Shown here: positions 25,847 through 34,493 of the stretch, one piece after another
Layout of the letters: each line of letters starts with the position of its first letter
Position numbering within the stretch: the stretch's first letter is position 1
Position numbers and translations under genes: made by a program
From: Mangrovitalea sediminis
GTDB lineage: Bacteria; Pseudomonadota; Gammaproteobacteria; Pseudomonadales; Oleiphilaceae
Assembly: GCF_002514725.1 (NCBI RefSeq)
Contig: NZ_NTLB01000002.1
Coordinates: 1-64,000 of the forward strand
Direction: 5' to 3'
Length of the DNA stretch: 64,000 bases
The notes under the pieces: generated by a model
Databases searched by the model: none
Seen by the model: the letters and a program-made list of their open reading frames with translations, nothing else
What the model was told of the DNA's origin: nothing

Positions 25847-26656
25847 TTACAGGGGTCCTGTGTCGAGGCTGACGACGGGAAAGGTGATGGTCTTGTCGCC
25901 CTGGCCTCTGCCCTGATAGGTTTTCTGCTGCATGCTCTTGCCTTTCCCCGCGCCATCGACGGTCAGTGATTCCTCCTTCGGCATCGCGTAGATGCGTTCT
26001 GCCATGGCCTGTTCCACCGGGTGTAGCTGCCAGGGCGCCCGGTAGGCAGCCAGTTCGCGGAAAGCGAAATTGACGCACTGGCCAATCAGCTCCTTCAGCT
26101 TGTTCTCCCATTCGGACGGGTCCGTCTGCTCGCAAAACTCCACATCCGTCATGGTCTGGCGCAACAACGCCAGCAGGTAGTCGCAGTAGCGGAAATAGTT
26201 TTCGTGATGGGCCGGCCCGTGCATCTGTAGCGGGGCGTCAGCGTCCAGTGCATCGAGGAAGGGGTCGAAATAACCCCGGCTCTTCTTCGCGGGCAGACCG
26301 ATACAGTTTTGCGGTTGGTTGGGCGCGAAGCCGACCTTGTCCAGGAAATGGTTAAGGACCGGGTAGCGGTCCTTGGGGGAGCTGTTGGCGTTCAGGACCA
26401 GAGAAGACAGCGCCAGGCAGTGATGTCCCTGATATTCGTAGGATGGCGGGAAACTGTTGTCCGGGTAGATCGCCTCCTTGGCAGATGTCCGCTCGAACAC
26501 GCCGGCCATACTCTTGCGCTTCCAGCCGGGATTTGACGGCGCCACCGGTTGGATCTGCTCCTGCTTGGCCTTTTTGTGCTTCTTGCCGCAGATGACACAC
26601 TTGGGGTCCTCATCGAGCCCCAGGTCGATCCCCACGCCTTCACCGACTTCCGTCAC
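25847..26656 (-). CDS. Candidate T6SS effector with AHH/HNH-type nuclease domain
   Basis: This 269-residue protein has an N-terminal CVICGKKHKK motif that may bind zinc. The domain after it carries YEYQGHHCLALSSLVL, then NQPQNCIGLPAK and LQMHGPAHHENYF. Paired His motifs around a central N-x-I-x-LP are the hallmark of AHH-type members of the HNH/Endo VII nucleases found in polymorphic toxins. I start at GTG 26656 because AAGGAGG lies seven bases upstream and codon use improves there; an ATG at 26719 has no such site. It is the first gene of the T6SS operon and is followed by an Imm11-like gene, so DNase or RNase delivery is likely, but the target is unproven. Confidence 0.65.
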   Translation of the reverse strand: MTEVGEGVGIDLGLDEDPKCVICGKKHKKAKQEQIQPVAPSNPGWKRKSMAGVFERTSAKEAIYPDNSFPPSYEYQGHHCLALSSLVLNANSSPKDRYPVLNHFLDKVGFAPNQPQNCIGLPAKKSRGYFDPFLDALDADAPLQMHGPAHHENYFRYCDYLLALLRQTMTDVEFCEQTDPSEWENKLKELIGQCVNFAFRELAAYRAPWQLHPVEQAMAERIYAMPKEESLTVDGAGKGKSMQQKTYQGRGQGDKTITFPVVSLDTGPL

Positions 26657-26840
26657 CGTACCGCCTCCTTGTCCGAAACCTGTATATCCCGGTGCTGAGC
26701 CATCTCCCTCATGCGTCATGCGACGGGGTATTTTGACACTATTTCATTGAAGTCATTTGGCGGCAAGTGTCGGGTCGGCGGGGAGACTGCAAAAAAGATT
26801 GCGATCGCTCGCTAAGTTGCATTAAGGTGGTTGCAAAATG

Positions 26841-26850
26841 ACCAGTCGGT
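26841..26850. promoter_or_regulatory. Possible TetR-type operator ACCAGTCGGT
   Basis: ACC and GGT arms flank a four-base centre within the divergent gap 26657-26931, between the effector gene and the amidohydrolase operon. The motif looks like a short TetR-family half-operator. The operon ends in a TetR-type gene, so self-regulation is plausible. The assignment rests on one weak palindrome. Confidence 0.25.
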
Positions 26851-26931
26851 TGCCGCAACGCGTTCGATCAGGCGACCCTGATCGGCCAGAACAGCCTTTC
26901 GCTCATAACAACAATAATGAGGTCCCGCTCC

Positions 26932-28671
26932 ATGTTTGACACCGTGATCAACCACGGGCTGCTGTTCGACGGCAGTCAGGCTCCGGCCCGCGTACGCCAC
27001 TTAGCCCTGTTGAACGGCCGTATTGCGGCCATCGCCGACGATCCTTTCCCCGAGGGCAGCGCCCGGGAAACGGTGGATGCCACCGGGAAGTGGGTTACGC
27101 CTGGTTTCCTCGACACTCACACCCATTATGACGCCGAAGTGATTGCCGCGCCGGGACTGAAGGAATCGGTGCGCCACGGCGTGACCACGGTCACTATCGG
27201 CAGTTGCTCGATCAGCATGGCGTTGGCCAGCCCGGACGACTGTGCCGATCTGTTCACCCGGGTGGAGTCGGTCCCCCGCGAACATGTGCTGCCTTTGCTG
27301 CGTGAGCGCAAAACCTGGCGCTCGGTGAAGGGCTATGTGGATTTCTTCGATCGGCACCCGCTGGGGCCCAATGTCACCAGTTTTCTTGGCCATTCGGAAT
27401 TGCGCGCCGAAGTCATGGGGCTCGAGCGTGCGGTAGATGGCTCAGTGCAGCCCACCGAAGACGAATTGCGGCGCATGGAGCGGATTCTGGAAGAGGCGCT
27501 GGATGCCGGTCTGCTGGGCCTGTCCACCATGACCACGCCCTGGGACAAGCTCGACGGCGACCGCTTTCGCAGTGCCTCGCTACCTTCCACCTATGCGCGC
27601 TGGCGCGAGTTTCGTCGCCTCAACCGGATTCTGCGTCGGCGTCAGCGCATTCATCAGGGGGCGCCGAACATCGTCACCAAGGTGAACATGTTCCTGTTCC
27701 TCTGGGAGAGCATGGGGCTGGGGCGGCGGCCGCTGAAGACGACGTTGATTTCGCTGATGGATCTGGAGGCCAATCCGTTGCTGGTGAAGCTGGTGGCGCC
27801 GATGACCCGCTGGATCAATCGTTTTCTGCGGGCCGATTTCCGTTGGCAGGCACTGCCCAATCGTTTCGAAGTCTATGCCGACGGCATCGATTTGGTGATT
27901 TTCGAGGAATTTGGCGCCGGCCAGGCGGCCTTGCATCTCAAGGATGCGGTTGAGCGCAATGCGCTGATGGAGGACGAGGATTACCGCCGCTGGTTCCGCA
28001 AGGACTATGAGAACACCTGGGGGCCGCGGGTCTGGCAGCGGGATTTTCATGCCGCCCGCATCGTCGGTTGCCCCGACGCGTCCCTGGTCAACCGCAGTTT
28101 CGGTGAGATCGCCGATGAGCGGGGCCTGCACCCTGTCGATCTGTTCCTGGATCTGGTGGTGCAATTCGGAACGGAGCTGCGCTGGCATACGGTGATCGCC
28201 AACAACCGTGATCGGGTGGTCGAACGTATCGTCGACGAAGAGGCGGCGGTGATCAGCTTCGCCGATTCCGGCGCCCATATCCGTAACATGGCTTTCTATA
28301 ATTTCCCGCTGCGCCTGTTACAGCTGGTGCAGCGCAGCCATCAACGTGGCGAGCCGGTGATGTCCATGGAAAAGGCCGTCTGGCGGGTGACCGGCGAGTT
28401 GGCCGACTGGTTCGGTATCGATGCCGGCTATCTGGCCGAGGGTAAGCGGGCGGATCTGGTGATTCTCGATCCTGCCCACCTGGATCAGCCCCTTGATGCC
28501 TATCACGAGGCGCCCATCGCAGAATTCGGCAATATCCCCCGGATGGTCAACCGTAACGATGGCCTGGTGGATCGTGTGTACATCAACGGCAATCTGGCGT
28601 TCACGGAAAACGCCTACGCTGAAGACCTGGGACAGGAGCGGCGTTTCGGTCAGTTCCTGCGTGCCGAGTGA
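26932..28671 (+). CDS. Amidohydrolase, N-acyl-D-amino-acid deacylase-like
   Basis: This 579-residue amidohydrolase-superfamily enzyme has the metal motif TPGFLDTHTHYDAEV near residue 60, a GVTTVTIGSCSIS segment and late ISFADSGAH with the final metal ligand. It ends in a beta-sandwich that closes with GKRADLVILDPAHL. These fit the D-aminoacylase/N-acyl-D-glutamate deacylase branch, which hydrolyses an acyl-amide bond. I start at ATG 26932 with GAGG nine bases upstream. It leads an operon with an alpha/beta-hydrolase and a TetR regulator, suggesting breakdown of an acylated or cyclic amide. The true substrate is unknown. Confidence 0.8.
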   Translation: MFDTVINHGLLFDGSQAPARVRHLALLNGRIAAIADDPFPEGSARETVDATGKWVTPGFLDTHTHYDAEVIAAPGLKESVRHGVTTVTIGSCSISMALASPDDCADLFTRVESVPREHVLPLLRERKTWRSVKGYVDFFDRHPLGPNVTSFLGHSELRAEVMGLERAVDGSVQPTEDELRRMERILEEALDAGLLGLSTMTTPWDKLDGDRFRSASLPSTYARWREFRRLNRILRRRQRIHQGAPNIVTKVNMFLFLWESMGLGRRPLKTTLISLMDLEANPLLVKLVAPMTRWINRFLRADFRWQALPNRFEVYADGIDLVIFEEFGAGQAALHLKDAVERNALMEDEDYRRWFRKDYENTWGPRVWQRDFHAARIVGCPDASLVNRSFGEIADERGLHPVDLFLDLVVQFGTELRWHTVIANNRDRVVERIVDEEAAVISFADSGAHIRNMAFYNFPLRLLQLVQRSHQRGEPVMSMEKAVWRVTGELADWFGIDAGYLAEGKRADLVILDPAHLDQPLDAYHEAPIAEFGNIPRMVNRNDGLVDRVYINGNLAFTENAYAEDLGQERRFGQFLRAE

Positions 28672-28681
28672 GGGCCTGAGG

Positions 28682-29518
28682 ATGTGGGTGACCGTCGACA
28701 ATGCCAGGATTTATGTGGAACAGCAGGGGCAGGGTGAGCCGGCGCTGCTGTTGCACGGTGTGCCGGATTCAGCGGAACTCTGGACGCCGGTGATGGCGGG
28801 TATTCAGCACCGCTACACCTGCTATGCGCCGGACCTGCCGGGGTTTTTCCGGTCCCAGGTGCCGCCGGGTTTCCGCTTCGACCTGTCGGGGTATGCCGAT
28901 TTTGTGGCCCACCTGCTCGACGAGCTGGGACTGCAGGAGCCGGTCACGCTGATCCTGCATGACTGGGGAGGCATCTTCGGTATGGCGTTCGCCTGTGTCT
29001 ACCCGGAACGGGTGGCGCGGATCGTGGGCGGTTCCTTCCCCTTTTCCCATCTTTATCGCTGGCACCCTTGGGCGCGGATATGGCAAACGCCTTTGCTGGG
29101 GGAATTGTCGATGCAGCTGATGAACCGGCAGCTGTTTGCCTGGGAAGTCCGGCGGGGCAGCCGGCGCCTGAGCCATCAGCAGATTTGCGCGATGTACGAT
29201 GGGCGGGTGACCAGCAACCTGAGCCGGCGAACGGTATTGAGATTGTATCGCTCTGCGGCCCCCCGTCGCTTTCTGATGTGGCAGGCCCGGTTGCAACGCC
29301 TGGCTCGGCAGGTGCCCATCGACTTGATCTGGGGGCGGGACGATCCTTACATTCCCACCTTCAATGCGGACCTTCTGCATGCCCGCAGTAAGGTGCTGCT
29401 CGAACATTGCGGCCACTGGGTGCCGGCGGAGGCGCCGGAGGCTCTGATCGATCTGATTCTTCATCCCCCGGTAGCCCGGCAGGCTGACGCTGCGCCGTCT
29501 GAAAGAGCCGCCGGATGA
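28682..29518 (+). CDS. Alpha/beta-hydrolase with Asp nucleophile (epoxide hydrolase/dehalogenase type)
   Basis: This is a 278-residue alpha/beta-hydrolase. The oxyanion HGVPDSAELW is near residue 25, and the nucleophile elbow LILHDWGG puts Asp94 where most esterases have Ser. The acid is in LIWGRDDPYIP and the base is His in LLEHCGHWVP. An Asp nucleophile in HDWGG is the form used by epoxide hydrolases and haloalkane dehalogenases, so this is unlikely to be a plain esterase. It starts ten bases after the amidohydrolase stop and overlaps the TetR gene by four bases. Confidence 0.82.
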   Translation: MWVTVDNARIYVEQQGQGEPALLLHGVPDSAELWTPVMAGIQHRYTCYAPDLPGFFRSQVPPGFRFDLSGYADFVAHLLDELGLQEPVTLILHDWGGIFGMAFACVYPERVARIVGGSFPFSHLYRWHPWARIWQTPLLGELSMQLMNRQLFAWEVRRGSRRLSHQQICAMYDGRVTSNLSRRTVLRLYRSAAPRRFLMWQARLQRLARQVPIDLIWGRDDPYIPTFNADLLHARSKVLLEHCGHWVPAEAPEALIDLILHPPVARQADAAPSERAAG

Positions 29519-30132
29519 CGATGACCAGCGAAGCGCCGCGCCGTACGCAGAGAGAGCGCCGTGAGAGCTCGATCCGCAAACTGCTCGATGCGACCTGTGA
29601 ATCGCTGATCGAGGTGGGATATGCCAACACCAGTATCCAGCAGATCTGCAGCCGGGCGGGTCTTTCTCATGGAGGGCTGTTCCGGCATTTCAGCAGCCGG
29701 TTGGCGCTGATCATCGCCGTGGCGGACGAGGTCAATAACGCACTGATCGACCAGTTTGCCCAGCGCTTTCAGGCCCTGCGCGAACAACAGGACCCCTTCC
29801 GTCTGGCGCTCAGCCTATTGCGTGATAACTGCCGTGCCAGAGACAACGAGGCCTGGTTCGAGCTGATCATGGCGGCGCGAACCGATGCGGCATTGCGTGA
29901 GGCCATGCAGCCGATCTGGCAGGAAAACCGGCGCCGAACGCTCGACATTGCCCAGCGCCTTTTTCCATCGGAATATGCGGATCATCCTGACTTTCCGGTT
30001 CTCGTCGACTGCATCGTCAGTCAGTTTCATGGCGAGGCCATCAATGCCTTTGTCGAACAGGACGCCTCAGCCGACCTGGCTCGGCTGGAATGCACATTGA
30101 CGCTTGTCGACCGTTACCTGAACAAAGGTTAA
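29515..30132 (+). CDS. TetR-family transcriptional regulator
   Basis: This 205-residue protein has an N-terminal HTH (YANTSIQQICSRAGLSHGGLFRHF) preceded by a basic RRTQRERRESSIRKLLDA, then a helical ligand domain of normal size. It is translationally coupled to the alpha/beta-hydrolase through ATGA. It most likely represses its own operon in response to the operon's substrate. The ligand cannot be inferred; LmrA-like or general TetR membership is all that can be said. Confidence 0.88.
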   Translation: MTMTSEAPRRTQRERRESSIRKLLDATCESLIEVGYANTSIQQICSRAGLSHGGLFRHFSSRLALIIAVADEVNNALIDQFAQRFQALREQQDPFRLALSLLRDNCRARDNEAWFELIMAARTDAALREAMQPIWQENRRRTLDIAQRLFPSEYADHPDFPVLVDCIVSQFHGEAINAFVEQDASADLARLECTLTLVDRYLNKG

Positions 30133-30217
30133 TGAGGCGGCAGGGCCGATAAACAGCCCGTCTTGGGGGCCTCCCTCTGCATGCTGCGGATACTGCGTAT
30201 ACCGGTTCCAGAAAAAG

Positions 30218-30252
30218 CCACTAAGTTGATAACAGAACATTCTTTTTAGTGG
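30218..30252. promoter_or_regulatory. Inverted repeat over the start of the ParS-like gene
   Basis: CCACTAA (30218-30224) pairs with TTAGTGG (30246-30252); A-rich and T-rich runs lie on the inside and outside. The right arm ends eight bases before the ATG at 30261. It could be an operator for self-control, as is common for antitoxin genes, or a hairpin that hides the start. Confidence 0.35.
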
Positions 30253-30260
30253 TCGCTACG

Positions 30261-30647
30261 ATGAACCCGTCATCCCAATTTTCCTCCGCAACGCTACGTC
30301 AGGCCATGGGGCTTTTTCTCTCCACCTATCCGGCCTTCGCCCAGACGGATGCCGGACCCGTGGACAGCGACCTGCGCCCGCTGGCTCTGACCTATCAGGG
30401 GAAGGTGTTCTACCCGCACTTTCAGTTCGCGACGCAAGGATCCTTTACCCTGCTGTCGGCGTTTCGCGACGTGCTGGCATCGCTGCGCGAGGGCGGCATG
30501 AGCGACTGGGAAATCGCGTTCTGGCTGACCACCCGCAACACCTACCTGCAGGGCAAGTTGCCGATTCTCTGTTTGCAGCAGCGTGATCGACTGCTGATGG
30601 CGATTCAGTGGGAATTGGATGACAACGGACTCCAGGGTATCGGCTGA
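30261..30647 (+). CDS. Possible orphan ParS/MbcA/Xre-type antitoxin-like protein
   Basis: This is a 128-residue protein. The segment VFYPHFQFATQGSFTLLSAF leads into MSDWEIAFWLTTRNTYLQGKLPI, which resembles the toxin-binding domain of Xre/MbcA/ParS antitoxins (a W..WL..pn..L.g..P pattern). No HTH is obvious at its N-terminus, and no RES-domain or other toxin gene adjoins it. It has its own short promoter region with an inverted repeat. Either it acts on a distant partner or it is a co-opted relic. The family call is from pattern memory only. Confidence 0.45.
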   Translation: MNPSSQFSSATLRQAMGLFLSTYPAFAQTDAGPVDSDLRPLALTYQGKVFYPHFQFATQGSFTLLSAFRDVLASLREGGMSDWEIAFWLTTRNTYLQGKLPILCLQQRDRLLMAIQWELDDNGLQGIG

Positions 30648-30846
30648 CCCTCTCCTCGACAGGACCTGTATCCAGCTCCAATGGCCGTCGTAGTCAGTGC
30701 TGCGATTGAGCCGTCTGTGCAGACATGCTAAAACGATCCTGGCGGAGCGAAAGAATAAGCGCTGCCACATTGAGAACTTCCCTGCTGATTGATCGAATAC
30801 GCCCGCCATCGGTGGATGGCGAAATGCCCTGTTTCCGAGTCTGCGC

Positions 30847-31989
30847 ATGGTCGAGCTTCTGGATCAACAAGGTGAGCCGCCAACGGTCACTCGCCGGGAA
30901 GGTGAAGATGGCACCGTCACCCTGATTCTCAGCGGTGACTGGACGCTCAGACGTCTGTCGCACGATGCCCAACGTCTATCCCGCGAGCTGGAAGATTACG
31001 CCCGTGACCCGACTATTCATTGGGATCTGGAAGGTATCTCGGCACTGGACAGTGTTGGGGCCTTTGTCTTCTGGCAGGCGTCCCATGGGCAACGACCACA
31101 GTATCTTCAGGTACGGCCGGAGCATCTGGCCCTGTTTCGGCGGTGGAGCGAACGCCAGGTGCCTGCTGAAGCGGCTGAGGCCGAACCCCCAAAGCCGATT
31201 GGCGAACGTCTGACCCATTGGGGCTTGGCGGTCTACGATCATGTCACCGGATTCATTACCCTGATCGGGCAGGTGTTTCTCGATCTGATCACGCTGCTCC
31301 GCCAGCCCTGGCGTATTCCCTTCCTTGATATTTCCGCCACCGTCTATCAGTCCGGTGTACGGGCTTTGGGCATCACGGCGTTGGTCGGCTTCCTGATCGG
31401 GATCGTCCTCAGCTATCTGTCGTCGGTGCAGTTGCGGACTTTTGGCGCCCAGGCCTTTATCGTCAATATCCTGGGCATCTCTATCATCCGGGAACTGGGC
31501 CCCCTGCTGGCGGCGATCCTGGTCGCCGGACGCTCGGGCTCGGCCATGGCCGCGCAGTTGGGGGTCATGCGATTGACCCAGGAACTGGATGCCCTCACCG
31601 CCATGGGTGTTTCCCAGAGTATCCGGCTGATTCTGCCCAAGCTGCTGGCGCTGACAGTGGTGCTGCCGTTACTGGTCCTCTGGACCGATATCCTGGCGTT
31701 GATCGGTGGCATGCTCTCGGCAAAGGCGGCGCTGGGGATTTCCATCGTCCGTTTCGTCGACCGCCTCCCCCATGTGGTGCCGATCGCAAACCTCTGGATA
31801 GGCCTGTCGAAGGCGGCCGTGTTCGGGATGGTCATTGCACTGGTCGCCTGCCATTTTGGGCTGCGGATCAAGCCCAATACGGAAAGCCTGGGTGTGGAGA
31901 CGACCAACGCCGTGGTCAGTGCCATTACCCTGGTCATCCTGGTGGATGCCATCTTTGCCGTCGCTGTTCGTGGGATCGGTGTATCGTGA
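30847..31989 (+). CDS. MlaE-type lipid ABC transporter permease with N-terminal STAS domain
   Basis: This 380-residue protein joins a STAS-like cytoplasmic domain (about residues 1-100, including LEGISALDSVGAFVFW) to an MlaE permease with about five membrane helices. The permease carries GSMRV-like ELGPLLAAILVAGRSGSAMAAQLG and LDALTAMGVS. In E. coli the STAS partner is the separate MlaB; here the two are fused. It begins a four-gene operon with overlapping reading frames that should move lipid between inner and outer membranes. The direction of transport cannot be read. Confidence 0.88.
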   Translation: MVELLDQQGEPPTVTRREGEDGTVTLILSGDWTLRRLSHDAQRLSRELEDYARDPTIHWDLEGISALDSVGAFVFWQASHGQRPQYLQVRPEHLALFRRWSERQVPAEAAEAEPPKPIGERLTHWGLAVYDHVTGFITLIGQVFLDLITLLRQPWRIPFLDISATVYQSGVRALGITALVGFLIGIVLSYLSSVQLRTFGAQAFIVNILGISIIRELGPLLAAILVAGRSGSAMAAQLGVMRLTQELDALTAMGVSQSIRLILPKLLALTVVLPLLVLWTDILALIGGMLSAKAALGISIVRFVDRLPHVVPIANLWIGLSKAAVFGMVIALVACHFGLRIKPNTESLGVETTNAVVSAITLVILVDAIFAVAVRGIGVS

Positions 31990-32768
31990 GCGGAGAAAGC
32001 CTGATTGCCCTGCATGGTGTCGGTACCCGTTTCGGGAAACAGGTGGTGCACGAAGGTATCGATATGACCATTCACCGTGGCGATATCGTTGGTTTGGTCG
32101 GCGGTTCCGGCAGCGGTAAAACGACGCTGATGCGTGAGATGATCGGCTTGCAGGCACCGAGCGACGGTTATGTCGAGCTGTTCGGTGAGCGCCTGGACCG
32201 CATCGGCCCCGCCCGGCTGGCGGCGTTGCTCCAGCGCTGCGGTATTCTGTTCCAGGGCGGCGCACTGTTCACCGCGCTCAACGTTTTTGACAACATTGCC
32301 TTCCCGTTGCGGGAATCGCGCTTTGTTGACGAGGCGCTGATTCGCCAACTGGTTTGCATGAAACTGGGTATGGTGGGGCTGAATGCCGAGGCGGCGCACC
32401 GCCTGCCGGCGGAGCTGTCGGGAGGCATGGTCAAGCGGGCGGCATTGGCGCGGGCGCTGGCGCTGGAGCCGGAACTGCTGTTCCTGGACGAGCCCACTTC
32501 GGGATTGGATCCAATTGCCAGTCAGAGCTTTGTTCAACTGGTGTCGGAACTGCATCAGGAGTTGGGGTTCACGGTCGTCATGATTACCCATGACCTGGAT
32601 ATCATGCGGGACCTGTGTACCCGGGTCGCGGTCCTGGCCGACCGTACACTGATCGTCGACGGCTCTCCTGAAGAGGTGCGGGCCTGTGACCATCCGTTTG
32701 TCCACGAATTCTTTCATGGGAAGCGGGCAGAGCGCGTCTTTGCGCATGCACAAGGAGATCCCGCATGA
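31986..32768 (+). CDS. MlaF-type ABC transporter ATPase
   Basis: This 260-residue ATPase has Walker A GGSGSGKTTL near residue 38, signature LSGGMVKRAALARAL and Walker B LLFLDEPTSGLDP, all intact. Its GTG start overlaps the permease stop by four bases (GTGA). It powers the MCE-type lipid transporter coded by the flanking genes and works at the inner face of the cytoplasmic membrane. Confidence 0.9.
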   Translation: MSGESLIALHGVGTRFGKQVVHEGIDMTIHRGDIVGLVGGSGSGKTTLMREMIGLQAPSDGYVELFGERLDRIGPARLAALLQRCGILFQGGALFTALNVFDNIAFPLRESRFVDEALIRQLVCMKLGMVGLNAEAAHRLPAELSGGMVKRAALARALALEPELLFLDEPTSGLDPIASQSFVQLVSELHQELGFTVVMITHDLDIMRDLCTRVAVLADRTLIVDGSPEEVRACDHPFVHEFFHGKRAERVFAHAQGDPA

Positions 32769-33703
32769 ACAACCGTTCCTATGCCCTGATGACCGGCCTG
32801 TTCATCCTACTGTTGGGTGCCGGCGTGTTGGGGGCGTTTTACTGGCTGGGCGGTTCCCGCGCACCTACCAAACCCTACATCGTCGTGACTCAGGGGTCGG
32901 TATACGGGTTGATGCCGCAGTCGACGGTCTACTACCGGGGCATCAGTGTGGGTAAGGTCCGCAATATACATTTCGATCCCAAGGATCCCGGCCAGATCCT
33001 GATCACCGTCGACATCAATGCCAACGTGCCAATCATGCAGTCGGCTTTCGGCACGCTGAAACTGCAGGGCGTGACCGGGCTGTCGCAGCTGGAACTGGAA
33101 AACGGCGGCGCTCAGGGGCATCAGGTCCTGCAGACCTCTGAGGCTTCCCCGGCGCGGATACCGATGCATCCTTCGCTGTTCGACGAAATCAGCGATCGAG
33201 GCTCGAAGCTGGTGGATCAACTGGATCAGATCGTCGGAGGACTGAATCACATCCTCGATCCGAAGGGACAGGCGCATATCCGTCATATCATTGCCCAGGC
33301 GGATACCGCGACCGGAGAATGGGTGGCGCTGACCCGCGAGCTGCGCCAGGGGGCCCAGGGTATTCCGGGTCTTACACAACGTGCCCAGGAAACGCTGACG
33401 AAGGCTGATCGCCTGATAGAGGGTTTGAACGATGCTTCGGCCCAACTCCGGAAGGCGGCACGGGATACCGGCCGACTGGTCGGTCATGCCGATACGCTGA
33501 TCGAGACCGGCCAGGTGGCGGGCAAGCATGTGGTCACACAGACCCTGCCCGGCATCGATGACACCCTGCAAGAGCTGCAGCAGACGGCAAAGGCCCTGAA
33601 TCAGCTGGCAACCAGTCTTAAGGATAATCCGCAGCAGTTGTTGAGCGGTCCGACCCGGCCGGCGCCTGGCCCCGGCGAACCCGGTTACCAGGAGTCACCA
33701 TGA
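32765..33703 (+). CDS. MlaD/MCE-domain substrate-binding protein
   Basis: This 312-residue protein has one N-terminal membrane helix (LMTGLFILLLGAGVLGAFYWL), one MCE domain (VYGLMPQSTVYYRGISVGKV; LKLQGVTGLSQLELENGG) and a long helical C-terminal half. It should form a periplasmic hexamer ring that hands lipids between the permease and a partner. It overlaps both neighbours by four bases, showing tight operon coupling. Confidence 0.9.
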   Translation: MNNRSYALMTGLFILLLGAGVLGAFYWLGGSRAPTKPYIVVTQGSVYGLMPQSTVYYRGISVGKVRNIHFDPKDPGQILITVDINANVPIMQSAFGTLKLQGVTGLSQLELENGGAQGHQVLQTSEASPARIPMHPSLFDEISDRGSKLVDQLDQIVGGLNHILDPKGQAHIRHIIAQADTATGEWVALTRELRQGAQGIPGLTQRAQETLTKADRLIEGLNDASAQLRKAARDTGRLVGHADTLIETGQVAGKHVVTQTLPGIDDTLQELQQTAKALNQLATSLKDNPQQLLSGPTRPAPGPGEPGYQESP

Positions 33704-34314
33704 ACGTGAGGTGCAGAAGCAACTTGTGGCGTCCCCTGACGCTGTGCGGCCTGATCCTGCTGACGGGTTGCAGTGTCCTGCCAGCGCCGTCGCCGACGGT
33801 GGCCCGTCATGACTTCGGTCCGGCACCGGAGTTCCAGGCGGCCTTGCCGACATCGGTTCGACTGGTCGGCGTCAGCGCGCCCGGTTGGATCGACACCACC
33901 GCCATTCATTACCGTATGCTGGCGAAGGACCCCACACGCCTGCGCAGCTATGCGGACAATCGCTGGGCGGCGTCGCCCCGACAGCTGATCGCGTCAAGGT
34001 TGCAGCGTGCCGGCCTGGGGTTTTACCAGACACCTTCGGTACGCTATGGCCTGACGGTCGACGTGACCGATTGTGAACAGGTGATTGCCGGCCCCCAACT
34101 GGCGCATGTCGATCTGCGCCTGGTGGCACGGGTGACGCGGCTCGAGGACGGTGCTGTCGTGGCCCGCCGGGTGTTTGCCGATCATGATCCGGCTGCAGCA
34201 ACGGTCGACGGCGCCGTCACCGGCCTGTCGCAGGCGGTGGATCGCCAGGTTCGCAATTTACTTACCTGGTTGCCCAAGGCCATCGATCAGGCGAAGTCCG
34301 GCACCGGCAGCTGA
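33700..34314 (+). CDS. ABC-transporter auxiliary lipoprotein (PqiC-like)
   Basis: This 204-residue lipoprotein has signal peptide LTLCGLILLTGC with lipidated Cys24. A body typical of ABC-type transport auxiliary lipoproteins follows, including RLVGVSAPGWIDTTAIHYRM and QLIASRLQRAGL. In related MCE systems such proteins sit in the outer membrane at the far end of the transport path. It is the last gene of the operon and overlaps the MCE gene by four bases. Confidence 0.85.
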   Translation: MNVRCRSNLWRPLTLCGLILLTGCSVLPAPSPTVARHDFGPAPEFQAALPTSVRLVGVSAPGWIDTTAIHYRMLAKDPTRLRSYADNRWAASPRQLIASRLQRAGLGFYQTPSVRYGLTVDVTDCEQVIAGPQLAHVDLRLVARVTRLEDGAVVARRVFADHDPAAATVDGAVTGLSQAVDRQVRNLLTWLPKAIDQAKSGTGS

Positions 34315-34493
34315 GCCGCCAGGGCGGCTGCGACAGGTTTTCGATTAACGAGTTTTAATCTCACCACGGTTGGTCGTAACAGACGCATCGAATAAGCTGA
34401 CGCATGCGTTCCAAGCGCTGTCGCGCTATCCCAGCTATCTGTCACTAGCGCCAATCTTTAACTGAATCATCGACAACGAAAACGAGAGATTCC

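Noticed and set aside
26657-26719. N-terminal extension of the AHH-type gene to the ATG at 26719
   Set aside because: No ribosome-binding site, codon use unlike the rest of the gene and a Gly-rich reading; GTG 26656 has AAGGAGG at ideal spacing. It cannot be fully excluded.
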